Assembly: GCA_900542935.1 (NCBI GenBank)
Contig: UQPN01000006.1
Coordinates: 1 to 64,000, forward strand
Direction: 5' to 3'
DNA from: an uncultured Eubacteriales bacterium
GTDB taxonomy: Bacteria > Bacillota > Clostridia > Christensenellales > Borkfalkiaceae
DNA length: 64,000 bases
Shown: positions 1-8,251 of the stretch, in pieces
How the letters are laid out: each line of letters opens with the position of its first letter
How positions within the stretch are numbered: position 1 is the first letter of the stretch
The notes under the pieces: generated by a model
Seen by the model: only the letters and a program-made list of their open reading frames with translations
Told to the model about the DNA's origin: nothing
Database searches by the model: none
Program-made: the position numbers and the translations under genes

Positions 1-236
1 GTAAGGATTATATCCTACTGTGCGATCCTCCTCTGTGTCATCCTGAGCGGAGCGGCACAGATATCGAAAATCAAGCCGTAAAATCAAACATTGCCGCGGA
101 GTCGAACCCCGAAGGGGCGCCGGCAGGCGGGATCTCGGCACACGTGTAAGGCATCAACAACGAATTGCATTCCACAAACAAACCGAGTGCGAAGCCGCAC
201 CCTGCAAAAAATCTCTACCTCCCCAAACCGACAAAA

Positions 237-316
237 AACTTCCCCCGAGAGCACCCGCATCATGCAAAGCGAAACAAGTCTTTGCCATGTAAGGGCGGGT
301 GCTCTTGGGGGAAGTT
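237..316. repeat. Long imperfect inverted repeat (22-bp arms)
   Basis: The arms at 237-258 and 295-316 are complementary over 22 bp with one mismatch; the core is GAGAGCACCCGC against GCGGGTGCTCTT. The 36-nt loop contains a second short complementarity (ATGCAAAG against CTTTGCCAT), so the whole unit could fold into one hairpin of about 80 nt. There is no T-run, so a simple terminator is unlikely. It could be a small non-autonomous repeat or a structured RNA. Confidence 0.75.
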
Positions 317-335
317 CTCGGAGGGAGTGGGAGGT

Positions 336-383
336 TTGGAGGGAGAGGGGCGCCTCTTTCAAGAGGCGCCCCTCTCCCTCCAA
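336..383. repeat. Perfect 23-bp inverted repeat with 2-nt loop
   Basis: The arms at 336-358 and 361-383 are perfectly complementary over 23 bp, separated only by TC; the centre reads GCCTCTTTCAAGAGGC. It lies 38 bp beyond the nfnB stop codon. A hairpin this GC-rich could stop or stabilise the nfnAB transcript, but no T-tract follows on the minus strand, so it is annotated only as a repeat. Confidence 0.85.
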
Positions 384-420
384 GGTCTTTTCCCTCACCC
401 CTCCAAGGTCTTCCTTTCCC

Positions 421-1833
421 TTACTCTCCCAAAGCCTCTGCAATCGCACGGGCGGCGGTCTTGCCCGCACCCATCGCAAGAATGACAGTCGCCGCACCCG
501 TGACCGCGTCGCCGCCCGCGTAAACGCCGTCAAGCGAGGTCTTGCCCGTCTGCTCCTCTACCACAATCCCGCCGCGACGGTTGATCTCAAGCCCCGCAGT
601 CGTCGACTTGATCAACGGATTCGGAGATGTACCGATCGCCATAATCACACAATCGCAGTCCAGAACAAACTCCGAATCCGGAATTTCAACCGGACTCCGC
701 CGCCCCGACGCGTCCGGCGCGCCAAGCTCCATCCGGACACAGCGCATCCCGCTCACAAAGCCGCTTTCGTCCCCTGAAATCTCCACGGGATTCGTCAGAA
801 GGCGGAATTCGATCCCCTCCTCCATCGCGTGCTCCACTTCCTCGCGCCGCGCGGGAAGTTCCTCGAGCGAGCGGCGGTATACGATGGAAACCTCGTCCGC
901 ACCCAACCGCATCGCGCAACGCGCCGCGTCCATCGCAACGTTTCCGCCGCCGACAACCGCAACCCGCTTCGCCGCCTGAATCGGCGTGGCGCTCCCCGGA
1001 CGGTACGCCTTCATCAGATTGACCCGCGTCAGGAATTCGTTCGCCGAGTAGACCCCCTTCAGGCTCTCCCCGGGAATCCCCATGAAGCGCGGAAGCCCTG
1101 CGCCCGAGCCGATGAAAACCGCCTCAAAGCCGCCCTCGCGCATCAGTTCCTCCACCGTCAGCGTTTTGCCGATGACCGTGTTCACCTCAAATTTCACGCC
1201 GAGCGCCCGCAGACCGTCAATCTCCTTTTCCACAATCGACTTCGGCAGACGGAATTCGGGAATGCCGTATACCAACACGCCGCCGGCAACGTGCAGCGCT
1301 TCGAACACGGTAACGGAATAACCCGCCTTTGCAAGTTCCCCCGCACAGGTCAACCCCGCCGGGCCGGAGCCGATGACGGCAACTTTTTTCCTGTTTTCTC
1401 CCCCGGAGAAAAGCGCGCCGGGCTCATTTTTATTCTTCCGCGCATTGTGATAATCGGCGACAAAACGTTCCAGATATCCGATTCCCACGGCTTCGCACCC
1501 CGCCTTGATTCCGCGCGTGCATTTTTCCTCGCATTGCGTTTCCTGCGGGCAGACTCTGCCGCACACCGCCGGCAGCGAACTCGACCGTGAAATCGTTTCG
1601 TACGCGCTTTCGAAATCTCCCGCCGCGGTGAAAGCGATAAACCGCGGAATGTCTATCCCCACGGGGCACCCGGATACGCACGGTTTGTTTTTGCAATTCA
1701 GGCAGCGTTTCGCTTCGTCTATCGCCGTCTGCGCGTCGTAACCGAGCGCCACTTCTTTAAAGTTCTTATTCCGCTCCGACGGCTCCTGTACGGGCATCGG
1801 GTGTTTTTTCGGCTGCATATTAAAATCCGGCAT
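421..1833 (-). CDS. nfnB: NADH-dependent ferredoxin:NADP+ oxidoreductase subunit B / GltD-like (NfnB)
   Basis: Predicted 470-aa flavoprotein of the glutamate synthase small-subunit family. The N-terminal quarter has two cysteine clusters (CLNCKNKPCVSGCPVGIDI and CGRVCPQETQCEEKC), typical of two [4Fe-4S] clusters. An FAD-binding GxGxxG follows (IGSGPAGLTCA), then a second Rossmann motif (VVGGGNVAMDAARCA) for NAD(P)H. The start ATG at 1833 is chosen because GAGGAG lies 8 nt upstream; a longer reading to 1875 has no such site. It directly follows nfnA, the partner subunit. In NfnAB the pair couples NADPH oxidation or formation to NADH and ferredoxin (electron bifurcation), which suits an anaerobe. 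A stand-alone GltD-like role is possible, but the nfnA neighbour and the absence of gltB favour Nfn. Confidence 0.88.
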   Translation of the reverse strand: MPDFNMQPKKHPMPVQEPSERNKNFKEVALGYDAQTAIDEAKRCLNCKNKPCVSGCPVGIDIPRFIAFTAAGDFESAYETISRSSSLPAVCGRVCPQETQCEEKCTRGIKAGCEAVGIGYLERFVADYHNARKNKNEPGALFSGGENRKKVAVIGSGPAGLTCAGELAKAGYSVTVFEALHVAGGVLVYGIPEFRLPKSIVEKEIDGLRALGVKFEVNTVIGKTLTVEELMREGGFEAVFIGSGAGLPRFMGIPGESLKGVYSANEFLTRVNLMKAYRPGSATPIQAAKRVAVVGGGNVAMDAARCAMRLGADEVSIVYRRSLEELPARREEVEHAMEEGIEFRLLTNPVEISGDESGFVSGMRCVRMELGAPDASGRRSPVEIPDSEFVLDCDCVIMAIGTSPNPLIKSTTAGLEINRRGGIVVEEQTGKTSLDGVYAGGDAVTGAATVILAMGAGKTAARAIAEALGE

Positions 1834-1875
1834 ACTTTCGCTCCTCTTCACTTCTTGTCTGTCAGACGCGTTCAA

Positions 1876-2721
1876 TCACAACTTCTTGAATAAATTGCAC
1901 GTTTTTTCCCGTTCCCGCGCTTCGAATTCGCGGAACGCGCCGGAACGCGTCATCGCTTCGTCGAAATCGATTTGGTGGGCGTCGAATTCCGGTCCGTCCA
2001 CGCACGCGAATTTCATTTTTCCTCCCACCGTAAGGCGGCAGCCGCCGCACATTCCCGTACCGTCAATCATAATCGGATTCATGCTCGCAATCGTTTTCAC
2101 GCCGTATTTTTTCGTCGTCTGCGCCACGAATTTCATCATCGCAAGCGGACCTATCGTAATCGCTTCGTCAAACGTTTCTCCCGCCGCAAGCATTTCTTCC
2201 AGCGGCGCGCACACGTTTCCCTGCCGCGCGTACGAACCGTCGTCCGTCATCACATACAAACGCGACGAAACGGCTTTGAATTCATCTTCCAGTATCACCA
2301 GTTCTTTATTGCGGAAACCGATGACGGAAACCACCTCCGCGCCCGCTTCGCGAAACGCCTTTGCCACAGGCAGCGCGATGGCGCACCCCACGCCGCCGCC
2401 GACAACGCACACTTTCTTTTGCGCGTCGATTTTCGTGGCGTTGCCGAGCGGTCCCGCAAAATCGGGCAACCGATCGCCTTCTTCCAGCCTGTCCAGCCTC
2501 ATCGTGGCGGCACCCACAATCTGAAAAATAATATCCACCGTTCCCTGTTCGCGGTCGTATCCCGCAACGGTTAAAGGAATTCTTTCGCCGTCCTCTTCCG
2601 CCCGCAGAATAACAAACTGCCCCGCCTGTGCCTTTTTAGCAATCAGCGGCGCGTAAATTTCCATTTTCGTTACGGTTGCGTTCAATCTTTTTTTCGAAAC
2701 GATTTCAAATTTTTCTTTCAT
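1876..2721 (-). CDS. nfnA: Ferredoxin:NADP+ oxidoreductase subunit A, sulfide dehydrogenase/PyrK-like (NfnA)
   Basis: Predicted 281-aa FAD/NAD-binding reductase. The N-terminal beta-barrel carries a flavin-binding segment (ERIPLTVAGYDREQG), the middle has the NAD-binding CVVGGGVGCAIALPVAKAF, and near the C-terminus GTGMCGGCRLTVGGKMKFAC supplies the cysteines of a [2Fe-2S] cluster, as in PyrK and SudB/NfnA. It is first in a two-gene unit, with 42 nt between its stop and the nfnB start. Together they would form the cytoplasmic bifurcating transhydrogenase linking NADH, NADPH and ferredoxin pools. Dihydroorotate dehydrogenase electron-transfer subunit is the main alternative, but no pyrD is nearby. 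Confidence 0.88.
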   Translation of the reverse strand: MKEKFEIVSKKRLNATVTKMEIYAPLIAKKAQAGQFVILRAEEDGERIPLTVAGYDREQGTVDIIFQIVGAATMRLDRLEEGDRLPDFAGPLGNATKIDAQKKVCVVGGGVGCAIALPVAKAFREAGAEVVSVIGFRNKELVILEDEFKAVSSRLYVMTDDGSYARQGNVCAPLEEMLAAGETFDEAITIGPLAMMKFVAQTTKKYGVKTIASMNPIMIDGTGMCGGCRLTVGGKMKFACVDGPEFDAHQIDFDEAMTRSGAFREFEAREREKTCNLFKKL

Positions 2722-2864
2722 GCTGCGCCAACCCTCGCTTTTTCCGTTATGATTTATTATAATTCAAAATCGCTTTTTCGTCAAGACTTTCCGAAGTAAA
2801 AACACAACAAAAAAATTTTTTCCGCGACAAATCGCCTATTTTCGGCATTTCTCCAAAAAATCGT

Positions 2865-2893
2865 TTGCTTTTTATTTTTTAAAAGAGTATAAT
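2865..2893 (+). promoter_or_regulatory. Promoter of the cation antiporter gene
   Basis: TTGCTT (2865-2870) and TATAAT (2888-2893) are separated by 17 bp, a good sigma-A arrangement, about 30 nt before the antiporter start. The divergent nfnAB unit begins at 2721, so this intergenic region serves both directions. Confidence 0.75.
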
Positions 2894-2924
2894 AGTAATC
2901 GTTTTTACAAGGAGCTGAAAATCT

Positions 2925-4250
2925 ATGTCCCCCTACGAAATACTTTTACCTCTCGCTTTGATTTTATGCCTTACGAAACTTCTCGGTCTCGGCGCGCATA
3001 GAATCGGATTGCCCGCCGTAATCGGCATGCTGATCGCCGGGCTGTTAATCGGACTTTTGAAATTTATACCGTCCGAAAAATTTCACGAATTGTTTTTCGG
3101 CGAAAACATCCGTGCATGGCTTTCCGTGTTCGCGAAAATCGGCGTCGTCCTGATAATGTTTTCTACGGGCTTGGGCACCGATTTAAAAATGCTGAAAGCC
3201 TCCGGCACGGCTTCCGTCGTCATCACCACGTTCGGCGTGTTGTTTCCCATGGCGTTCGGAACCCTTGTCGCATGGGCGTTTCATATCGGTACAAGCCTTT
3301 TAAGCAATCTTTTTTACGGCGCCATTTTAACCGCTACGTCCGTTTCCGTTACCGTTGCCGCTTTAAAGGAGCTCGGCAAACTTGAAACGAAAGTAGGCAC
3401 TTCCATCGTCGCGGCTGCCGTCATCGACGACGTAATCGGCATCATCGTGCTTTCCGTATTAACCGGCTTTACGTCGGAACCGACGGAAGACGCCGGCTCT
3501 TTTCTTCCCGTCTGGTGGGAAAACGCCGCCTGGTGGCTGGTGATTTTAAAAATCGTCTGCTTTTTCGTCATTGCCGTTTTCGTAGGACTGTTTCTGCGCA
3601 AACGTTTCAATAAAATCGAAAACAAATATCCCCACAACCGCCGCGTACCAATTCTTGCCATCTGCGTATGCTTCCTGTACGCCTACGTCGCCGAAAAAAT
3701 CTTCGGCGTAGCGGACATCACGGGCGCATACGTCGCGGGACTGATTCTCGGCGGCACGCTGCAGGAAACGCCGTACGTGGAAGTAAAAACCGACGTTCTC
3801 GGCTACATGTTCTTCTCGCCGGTATTCTTCGCCACCATCGGCATGAATCTTGATTTTTCGGGATTCACAGGGGCGTTCGCCGCATTCGGACTTTGCTACG
3901 TCGTCGCGGCGATTGCGGGCAAACTGATCGGCTGCGGCACGGCGGCAAAGCTTTGCCGTTTTTCGAATAAAGATTCTTTCCGCATCGGCTGCGGTATGAT
4001 GGTACGCGCCGAAGTCGTTCTCATCTGCACCGATAAAGGCATTTCTTCCGGGCTTGTTTCCCCTGCCGTCTATCCGTTCGTATTCCTTATCATTATTTTA
4101 ACTTCGGTGCTTGCGCCGCTGCTTTTAAAAATTTCGTATAAAAACGAACTTCCCCTTTCGGGCGGCAACGGCGCCTCCGGCGCAAACGATTCTTTCACCG
4201 CCGCAGATCTTGCCCCGATTGATAATTCGGAAAAAGACGGCAACGCATAA
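2925..4250 (+). CDS. Cation:proton antiporter, CPA2 / NapA-like family
   Basis: Predicted 441-aa integral membrane protein with about 12-13 hydrophobic segments across residues 1-410, then a short polar tail. Residues near 165 read VIDDVIG, the paired-aspartate ion-binding motif of electrogenic CPA2 Na+/H+ exchangers such as NapA and GerN. Length fits an antiporter without the cytoplasmic TrkA-N or RCK domains seen in KefB/C. It would exchange Na+ or K+ for protons at the cell membrane. AAGGAG sits 10 nt before the ATG. It is monocistronic, with its own promoter and a terminator shared with the convergent ABC operon. The exact ion is not deducible. Confidence 0.85.
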   Translation: MSPYEILLPLALILCLTKLLGLGAHRIGLPAVIGMLIAGLLIGLLKFIPSEKFHELFFGENIRAWLSVFAKIGVVLIMFSTGLGTDLKMLKASGTASVVITTFGVLFPMAFGTLVAWAFHIGTSLLSNLFYGAILTATSVSVTVAALKELGKLETKVGTSIVAAAVIDDVIGIIVLSVLTGFTSEPTEDAGSFLPVWWENAAWWLVILKIVCFFVIAVFVGLFLRKRFNKIENKYPHNRRVPILAICVCFLYAYVAEKIFGVADITGAYVAGLILGGTLQETPYVEVKTDVLGYMFFSPVFFATIGMNLDFSGFTGAFAAFGLCYVVAAIAGKLIGCGTAAKLCRFSNKDSFRIGCGMMVRAEVVLICTDKGISSGLVSPAVYPFVFLIIILTSVLAPLLLKISYKNELPLSGGNGASGANDSFTAADLAPIDNSEKDGNA

Positions 4251-4273
4251 CGCGCCACGCCCATTTGCAATAG

Positions 4274-4300
4274 AAAACCGCAGGTTTGTCCTGCGGTTTT
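4274..4300. terminator. Bidirectional terminator between antiporter and ABC operon
   Basis: AAAACCGCAGG (4274-4284) and CCTGCGGTTTT (4290-4300) form an 11-bp stem with a 5-nt loop. The stem ends in A/T tracts on both sides, so it can end transcription of both convergent units. Confidence 0.85.
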
Positions 4301-4318
4301 TCGTATATTCGTGTCAAA

Positions 4319-5014
4319 TTATTCTTCCGTCAGCGCCGCAATCAATTCCGCGCGCGTTTTTTCGTAGTCCTCGTCTTTCACGCGGATTGTTTTTACGAAT
4401 TTTCCGCCGCGCAGCACCGCCACTCGATCGGCAAGCGCCAATGCTTCTTTTACGCTGTGCGTTACGAAAACCGCCGTTTTTACTCCTTCCGCCGCGCTTT
4501 TCTCTTCCAGCAGCGAAGCGAATAAAGCGATGATTTTCTCCCGAAGCGCAATATCCAGAGCGGAAAACGGCTCGTCCGCAAGCAACAAATCGAACGGCGC
4601 CGCAAACGCACGCATCAGCGCCACCCGCTGTTTTTCTCCGCCTGACAACGCGGGCGGGCGTTTGTTTTCTTTATCGGCAAGCCCCGCGCGCGCAAGCAGT
4701 TTTTCGCAATACGTCTTTTCTCCGCCGGCAAACGTCAGATTCTTCAAAGCGGTTAAATTCGGCAATAAAGAAGCTTCCTGAAACACGTATGAACAACGCG
4801 GCGCCGCGCCGCCCGCATACGTAATTTCTCCTTCGCCCGGTGAAACGAGCCCCGACAGAATATTTAAAAGAGTGGTTTTTCCTCCGCCGCTTTCGCCGAG
4901 AATACAGAATATCTCGCCGCGGAAAATGTCCGCGGAAACGCCGCTTATCACGGCTTTTCCGTCATAAAACACCGAAACGTTTTTTAAAGATATCATCACG
5001 CCGTTTTCCGTCAT
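4319..5014 (-). CDS. ABC importer ATP-binding protein (nitrate/sulfonate/taurine type)
   Basis: Predicted 231-aa cytoplasmic ATPase. Walker A is GESGGGKTT near residue 38, Q-loop FQEASLLPNLT, signature LSGGEKQR, Walker B LLLADEP and switch histidine VTHSVKEAL, all intact. The family normally pairs with SsuC/TauC-type permeases, and that is the gene directly upstream; the two overlap by 4 nt (ATGA), implying translational coupling. AGGAGGG precedes the start. It would power uptake of the ligand captured by the lipoprotein encoded two genes upstream. The substrate is unknown; this subfamily includes thiamine-precursor, sulfonate and other small-molecule importers. Confidence 0.9.
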   Translation of the reverse strand: MTENGVMISLKNVSVFYDGKAVISGVSADIFRGEIFCILGESGGGKTTLLNILSGLVSPGEGEITYAGGAAPRCSYVFQEASLLPNLTALKNLTFAGGEKTYCEKLLARAGLADKENKRPPALSGGEKQRVALMRAFAAPFDLLLADEPFSALDIALREKIIALFASLLEEKSAAEGVKTAVFVTHSVKEALALADRVAVLRGGKFVKTIRVKDEDYEKTRAELIAALTEE

Positions 5015-5796
5015 TTCACCCTCCTTTCCGCCGCAAGCGCAACGATATTTCCAAACGTTTCCAGAATCAGCCCCGTAAGCACCACCAGCAAAGTCAGCGC
5101 AAACATCCGCGGCATATCCAGATAAATTTTCGCTTCCTGAATGGTACCGCCCATACTTTTAAAGGTATTCGCAACAACTTCCGCCGAAACCACAAGTTTC
5201 ACCGAAAACGCCAGCGCTCCAGCGCTTTCCCTGAGCGCCTGCGGCGCAATCTGCGGCAAATACATTCCGAATACGCGCTTATGCCACGGTACGCAAAACA
5301 CCTTGCATACGCGTTTATATTTTTCGTCGATGGAAAAAAGCGCCGATAAAAAACCTGTATATAACATCGGAAACAACGACAAAAACGCCACGATGACGGG
5401 CGCTTTTTTCGGCGTAGACCACACGAGAATCATCAATAAAATCGCCATCGTCGGCAACGAACGAAGCGCGGAAACAAACACCGCGGCGAGTTTCCGCGCG
5501 GGCACGCACGCATACGCCGCCACCGCCAGCACCGCCGCAGGCAGAACGGAAATCAGAAACGCCTTAAAAACGCGTGCCAGCGTAGAAAAATACGCCGTAT
5601 AAAACGCTTTGTCGCGCAAAATTCCGCCCATCGCTTTAAACGTTTCTTTCAAGGACGGCATCAACAGCGAATTGCCCGTAAAAACATACGCCGCAGCCCA
5701 CAACGCAAACAGCGCGAGAAAAGCCAACGCCCCGAAAAGGAGCGTCGACCACACGTTTTTTCTGAAATTATCGCCGTAATTCCCGCGTTTTTTCAT
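5011..5796 (-). CDS. ABC importer permease (SsuC/TauC-like)
   Basis: Predicted 261-aa membrane protein with about six transmembrane segments. The N-terminus is cytoplasmic and basic. The coupling-helix region around residues 165-185 (KRVFGMYLPQIAPQALRESA) is a recognisable EAA-type loop that contacts the ATPase. It begins 14 nt after the stop of the binding-protein gene, with no strong Shine-Dalgarno, so it probably depends on coupling from that gene. Its own end overlaps the ATPase start. With the adjacent genes it makes a complete importer. Confidence 0.9.
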   Translation of the reverse strand: MKKRGNYGDNFRKNVWSTLLFGALAFLALFALWAAAYVFTGNSLLMPSLKETFKAMGGILRDKAFYTAYFSTLARVFKAFLISVLPAAVLAVAAYACVPARKLAAVFVSALRSLPTMAILLMILVWSTPKKAPVIVAFLSLFPMLYTGFLSALFSIDEKYKRVCKVFCVPWHKRVFGMYLPQIAPQALRESAGALAFSVKLVVSAEVVANTFKSMGGTIQEAKIYLDMPRMFALTLLVVLTGLILETFGNIVALAAERRVK

Positions 5797-5810
5797 TTTG
5801 ATTCAAGCCG

Positions 5811-6863
5811 TTATTTCGCAGACGAACGCAGCGTTGCCAGAGGTTCGGCAACCACAAACGCCGCAAACCGGCTGTCCGCGCCTACCTGCGCCGCGCCGGA
5901 AATCGCCACAAGATTCACCTTGTCCGCCGCTGCGTCGGCTTCGTTTTCAATCACCAGAAAAGGAATTTCATACTTCTTCAGGATCATTTTAAGCACCATT
6001 CCGGGCACGTTCGGCAGCTGTACCACGCCTACCTGCTTGCCGATGAGCGCTTTCAGCGCCTCGCCGTCTTTAAAATCGTCCGTCTTTCCTTTGGAAAGAA
6101 TAAACAGATTGCCGTGCGTTACCGTGCCCAGCATCTGATATTTTTCTCCTTTTCCGAGCAGTTTCGCCGCCGCGTTCACGGGAAGAATACAGAAATCCGC
6201 GTTCTTTGTTTCGTCCGCGTTGTTCACGTACGTCTGAATCGTGGAAGCGTCCACTACATGATACGATACGATTTCGCTGTTTTCCTTGATCATTTCCGCC
6301 AGAGCCAGCGCGGGCGCGCCGTCGGGCGAATACACGGTTACTTTTTCGGGCGTTGCGCTGTCCTCGGTAACCTTTGCAGGCGTATAATAAAACGCGTCCG
6401 CCGTTTCGGGAGCGTTCGCCCCCATCATCCCTTTCAGCACGGTTTTCACGTTTTCTTTTTCCGACTGCGCCGCAATAAACTTCACGTTGCAGTTTTTCAC
6501 CACTTCCGCCGTCAGATTTTTCGCGTTGAACGCAGGCGTCAGTCCCTCCGTCAATTTTCCGGAAATCGAAGAAATAATCTCGCTCGCCGCGGCGTTTTTC
6601 AGATATGCGTCCGCATTGTTCAGCTTCGCGATAAATTGATTCGTATACGCGGGATACTGTTCCGTAAACGATTTTTTCGCCACGATCACCGCCTGCGGAT
6701 ACCCGCCCTCTTCACCGTACAGAGTCTGCAGACTTCCCGTGATATACAGCTTGTCGCCGCCGTCCGTCGTGCCGCCTTCTTCTTTCGAACACGCCGCAAC
6801 GGAAACCGCGCAGGCAGCCGCCAGAACGCATGCCGATAATTTTGCAATGAATTTTTTACTCAT
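5811..6863 (-). CDS. ABC importer substrate-binding lipoprotein with circularly permuted order
   Basis: Predicted 350-aa lipoprotein: basic N-terminus, hydrophobic stretch, and lipobox SVAAC with Cys25 as the lipidation site. The start at 6863 has AAGGAGTG 7 nt upstream. The body belongs to the NMT1/SsuA-like type II binding proteins, but the order is unusual. In the family as I know it, the mature protein starts with a strand like KVTVYSPDGAPALALA and ends with a segment like GYPQAVIVAKKSF. Here the GYPQAV segment is at residues 54-66, straight after the lipobox, and the VTVYSPDGAPALALA segment is at 175-189. The protein ends at EPLATLRSSAK, which is normally internal. Both halves look complete, joined by a linker near residues 160-173, so this reads as circular permutation, not truncation. 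The ligand is unknown. Confidence 0.82.
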   Translation of the reverse strand: MSKKFIAKLSACVLAAACAVSVAACSKEEGGTTDGGDKLYITGSLQTLYGEEGGYPQAVIVAKKSFTEQYPAYTNQFIAKLNNADAYLKNAAASEIISSISGKLTEGLTPAFNAKNLTAEVVKNCNVKFIAAQSEKENVKTVLKGMMGANAPETADAFYYTPAKVTEDSATPEKVTVYSPDGAPALALAEMIKENSEIVSYHVVDASTIQTYVNNADETKNADFCILPVNAAAKLLGKGEKYQMLGTVTHGNLFILSKGKTDDFKDGEALKALIGKQVGVVQLPNVPGMVLKMILKKYEIPFLVIENEADAAADKVNLVAISGAAQVGADSRFAAFVVAEPLATLRSSAK

Positions 6864-6938
6864 TTTATAACACTCCTTCCGCATAACGCGAATCATTTTT
6901 TTTCGATTTCGCCGCGATACCGATGCGATATCCCGCCG

Positions 6939-7235
6939 TTAAATTTTTCCGAACAAAGCTTTCACCGAAACGCCTTCGATTTTTCCGAGTTTCCCCGTCA
7001 GCGCGTTCGTAATTTCCACGGGCGCGTCCAGCGCCACCGAAAGCACCGAAACGTTCTTTTCTTTGTACGGAATCCCCATGCGCCCGATGATATAGCCGCC
7101 GTAAAGCGATAACGCGCCGTTCACTTTTTCCGCAGCATTTCTGTCGGTTACCAGAATGCTCACCACCGAAATGCGGCTTACTTTTTCCGCCGCGGCGGTA
7201 TTTTCCTTTTCGTGTTTATTTTCATCCGTCTGCAT
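6939..7235 (-). CDS. Iron-only hydrogenase system regulator, TM1266 family
   Basis: Predicted 98-aa protein, start ATG 7235 chosen because GGAGGAG lies 9 nt upstream; a 105-residue reading begins inside that site. After a polar tail of about 25 residues comes an ACT/ferredoxin-like fold: ISVVSILVTDRNAAEKVN, YGGYIIGRMGIPYKEKNVSV, and a closing strand. This matches the small TM1266 family, named for its association with [FeFe]-hydrogenase maturation genes, although no hydE/F/G is in the window. It is 75 nt upstream of the ABC lipoprotein gene on the same strand and is probably co-transcribed with the importer, suggesting a regulatory link to it. Function remains unproven. Confidence 0.75.
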   Translation of the reverse strand: MQTDENKHEKENTAAAEKVSRISVVSILVTDRNAAEKVNGALSLYGGYIIGRMGIPYKEKNVSVLSVALDAPVEITNALTGKLGKIEGVSVKALFGKI

Positions 7236-7418
7236 AAAAAAATTCTCCTCCGGCACATTCCGCGCGCGAAAGAGAATAGAATTTTTCCATGTCGGACGAT
7301 TTTTCCGCCGTTACGGAAGGAATTTTCCCGCCGCTTATGCTTATCGTCTTTGTTCAAATCATTCCGTTCTTTCGCCGTCGGATAAAATCTTTCGGTTCAA
7401 GTTCTTGTTTTCAGTCAA

Positions 7419-7448
7419 AGTATAGCACGTTTTTTCCGCCGCTGTCAA
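7419..7448 (-). promoter_or_regulatory. Strong promoter and long leader before the TM1266-like gene
   Basis: On the minus strand TTGACA (7443-7448) and TATACT (7419-7424) are 18 bp apart. Transcription would start near 7412, leaving an untranslated leader of about 175 nt before the start at 7235. I could not match the leader to a known riboswitch class by eye. Confidence 0.8.
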
Positions 7449-7499
7449 GCGTTTGATTCGTCTTTTTTCGAAAATCAAAATTTTTCGCGGCAATATTCA

Positions 7500-8186
7500 T
7501 TATTTTTTCACCGCCACGGCAAGATGAATGGGTTTTCCCTGTTCCACCCATCTTTTTTCGTATTCCGTTTCGATATTTCCCGCGGGATTCCCGTTTTTGT
7601 GCAAATCGTAATCCGCGGTTAAAATTTCAAAACCCGCCGCAGCATATTCTTCCAGCGAAAAATCGAAGAAATCCCTATCGTCGGTTTTCTGAATGATTTT
7701 GCCGCCGGGTTTGAGTAATTTTTTGTATTTTTCCAGAAAATTCCGATGCGTAAGCCGCTGCGTAGCATAGCCGAGTTTCGGCAGCGGCGTCGAAAAATTC
7801 AGATAAATCGCGTCCAGCGAATTTTCGGGAATATAACACGGCAGACACTCCGCGCGGATATTCAGAAATTTCACGTTGAAAACGCCCTCCGCGGCGACGC
7901 GCTCCATCGGCGTTAAAATCACGTTGCTCATCTTTTCCAGCGCGAGAAAATTCGTATCGGGGCGCGCTTTCGCCGTTTCGATAATAAAGCCGCCCTTTCC
8001 GCATCCGATTTCAAGTTCCGTCGGGTTGCCGTTGCCGAATGCCGCGGAAAAATCGATCAAAGCCCGATAATTTTCCGCCGCTTCTTTCATATTCAGTATT
8101 CCCGCCGTGCCTTTTGCCAGCAGCAAATCTCCGCACGCCGCCATTCTTTCGTCAAAATTGCGCTTTCTGCGCATCCGCATGGACAT
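7500..8186 (-). CDS. trmB: tRNA (guanine-N7)-methyltransferase
   Basis: Predicted 228-aa class I methyltransferase that puts m7G at position 46 of tRNA using S-adenosylmethionine. The SAM-binding motif is LEIGCGKGGFIIETA near residue 61. Further family hallmarks follow: NFLALEKMSNVILTPMERV, the loop LDAIYLNFSTPLPK (family usually NFPDPWPK, so somewhat divergent here) and the C-terminal TEYEKRWVEQGKPIH. Length is normal. AAAGGA precedes the ATG by about 11 nt. It lies downstream of dut on the same strand with a 65-nt gap. Confidence 0.92.
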   Translation of the reverse strand: MSMRMRRKRNFDERMAACGDLLLAKGTAGILNMKEAAENYRALIDFSAAFGNGNPTELEIGCGKGGFIIETAKARPDTNFLALEKMSNVILTPMERVAAEGVFNVKFLNIRAECLPCYIPENSLDAIYLNFSTPLPKLGYATQRLTHRNFLEKYKKLLKPGGKIIQKTDDRDFFDFSLEEYAAAGFEILTADYDLHKNGNPAGNIETEYEKRWVEQGKPIHLAVAVKK

Positions 8187-8251
8187 AAAAGTTTGTTTCC
8201 TTTGTTATAATATCACCGCAAAATCCCGCTTTTCGGCAAGAAAAAGCGCTT

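Larger units (their letters stand above)
1..420. other. Non-coding, repeat-rich stretch at the window edge
   Basis: I see no credible gene here; the open frames are low-complexity shadows. The left part (about 35-50) reads TGTCATCCTGAGCGGAG, which resembles a dispersed repeat I associate with gut Clostridia genomes (recollection, not checked). The right part holds two large inverted repeats, listed separately, and two direct copies of CTCCAAGGTCTT just before the end of nfnB. The stretch may be a mosaic of dispersed repeats; it also lies where the nfnAB transcript would end. Confidence 0.6.

Noticed and set aside
91..777. A 228-codon plus-strand open frame at the left end
   Set aside because: It runs through the inverted repeats and antisense to nfnB, is Arg/Pro/Ser-rich and matches nothing; it is a shadow of GC-skewed codon use.
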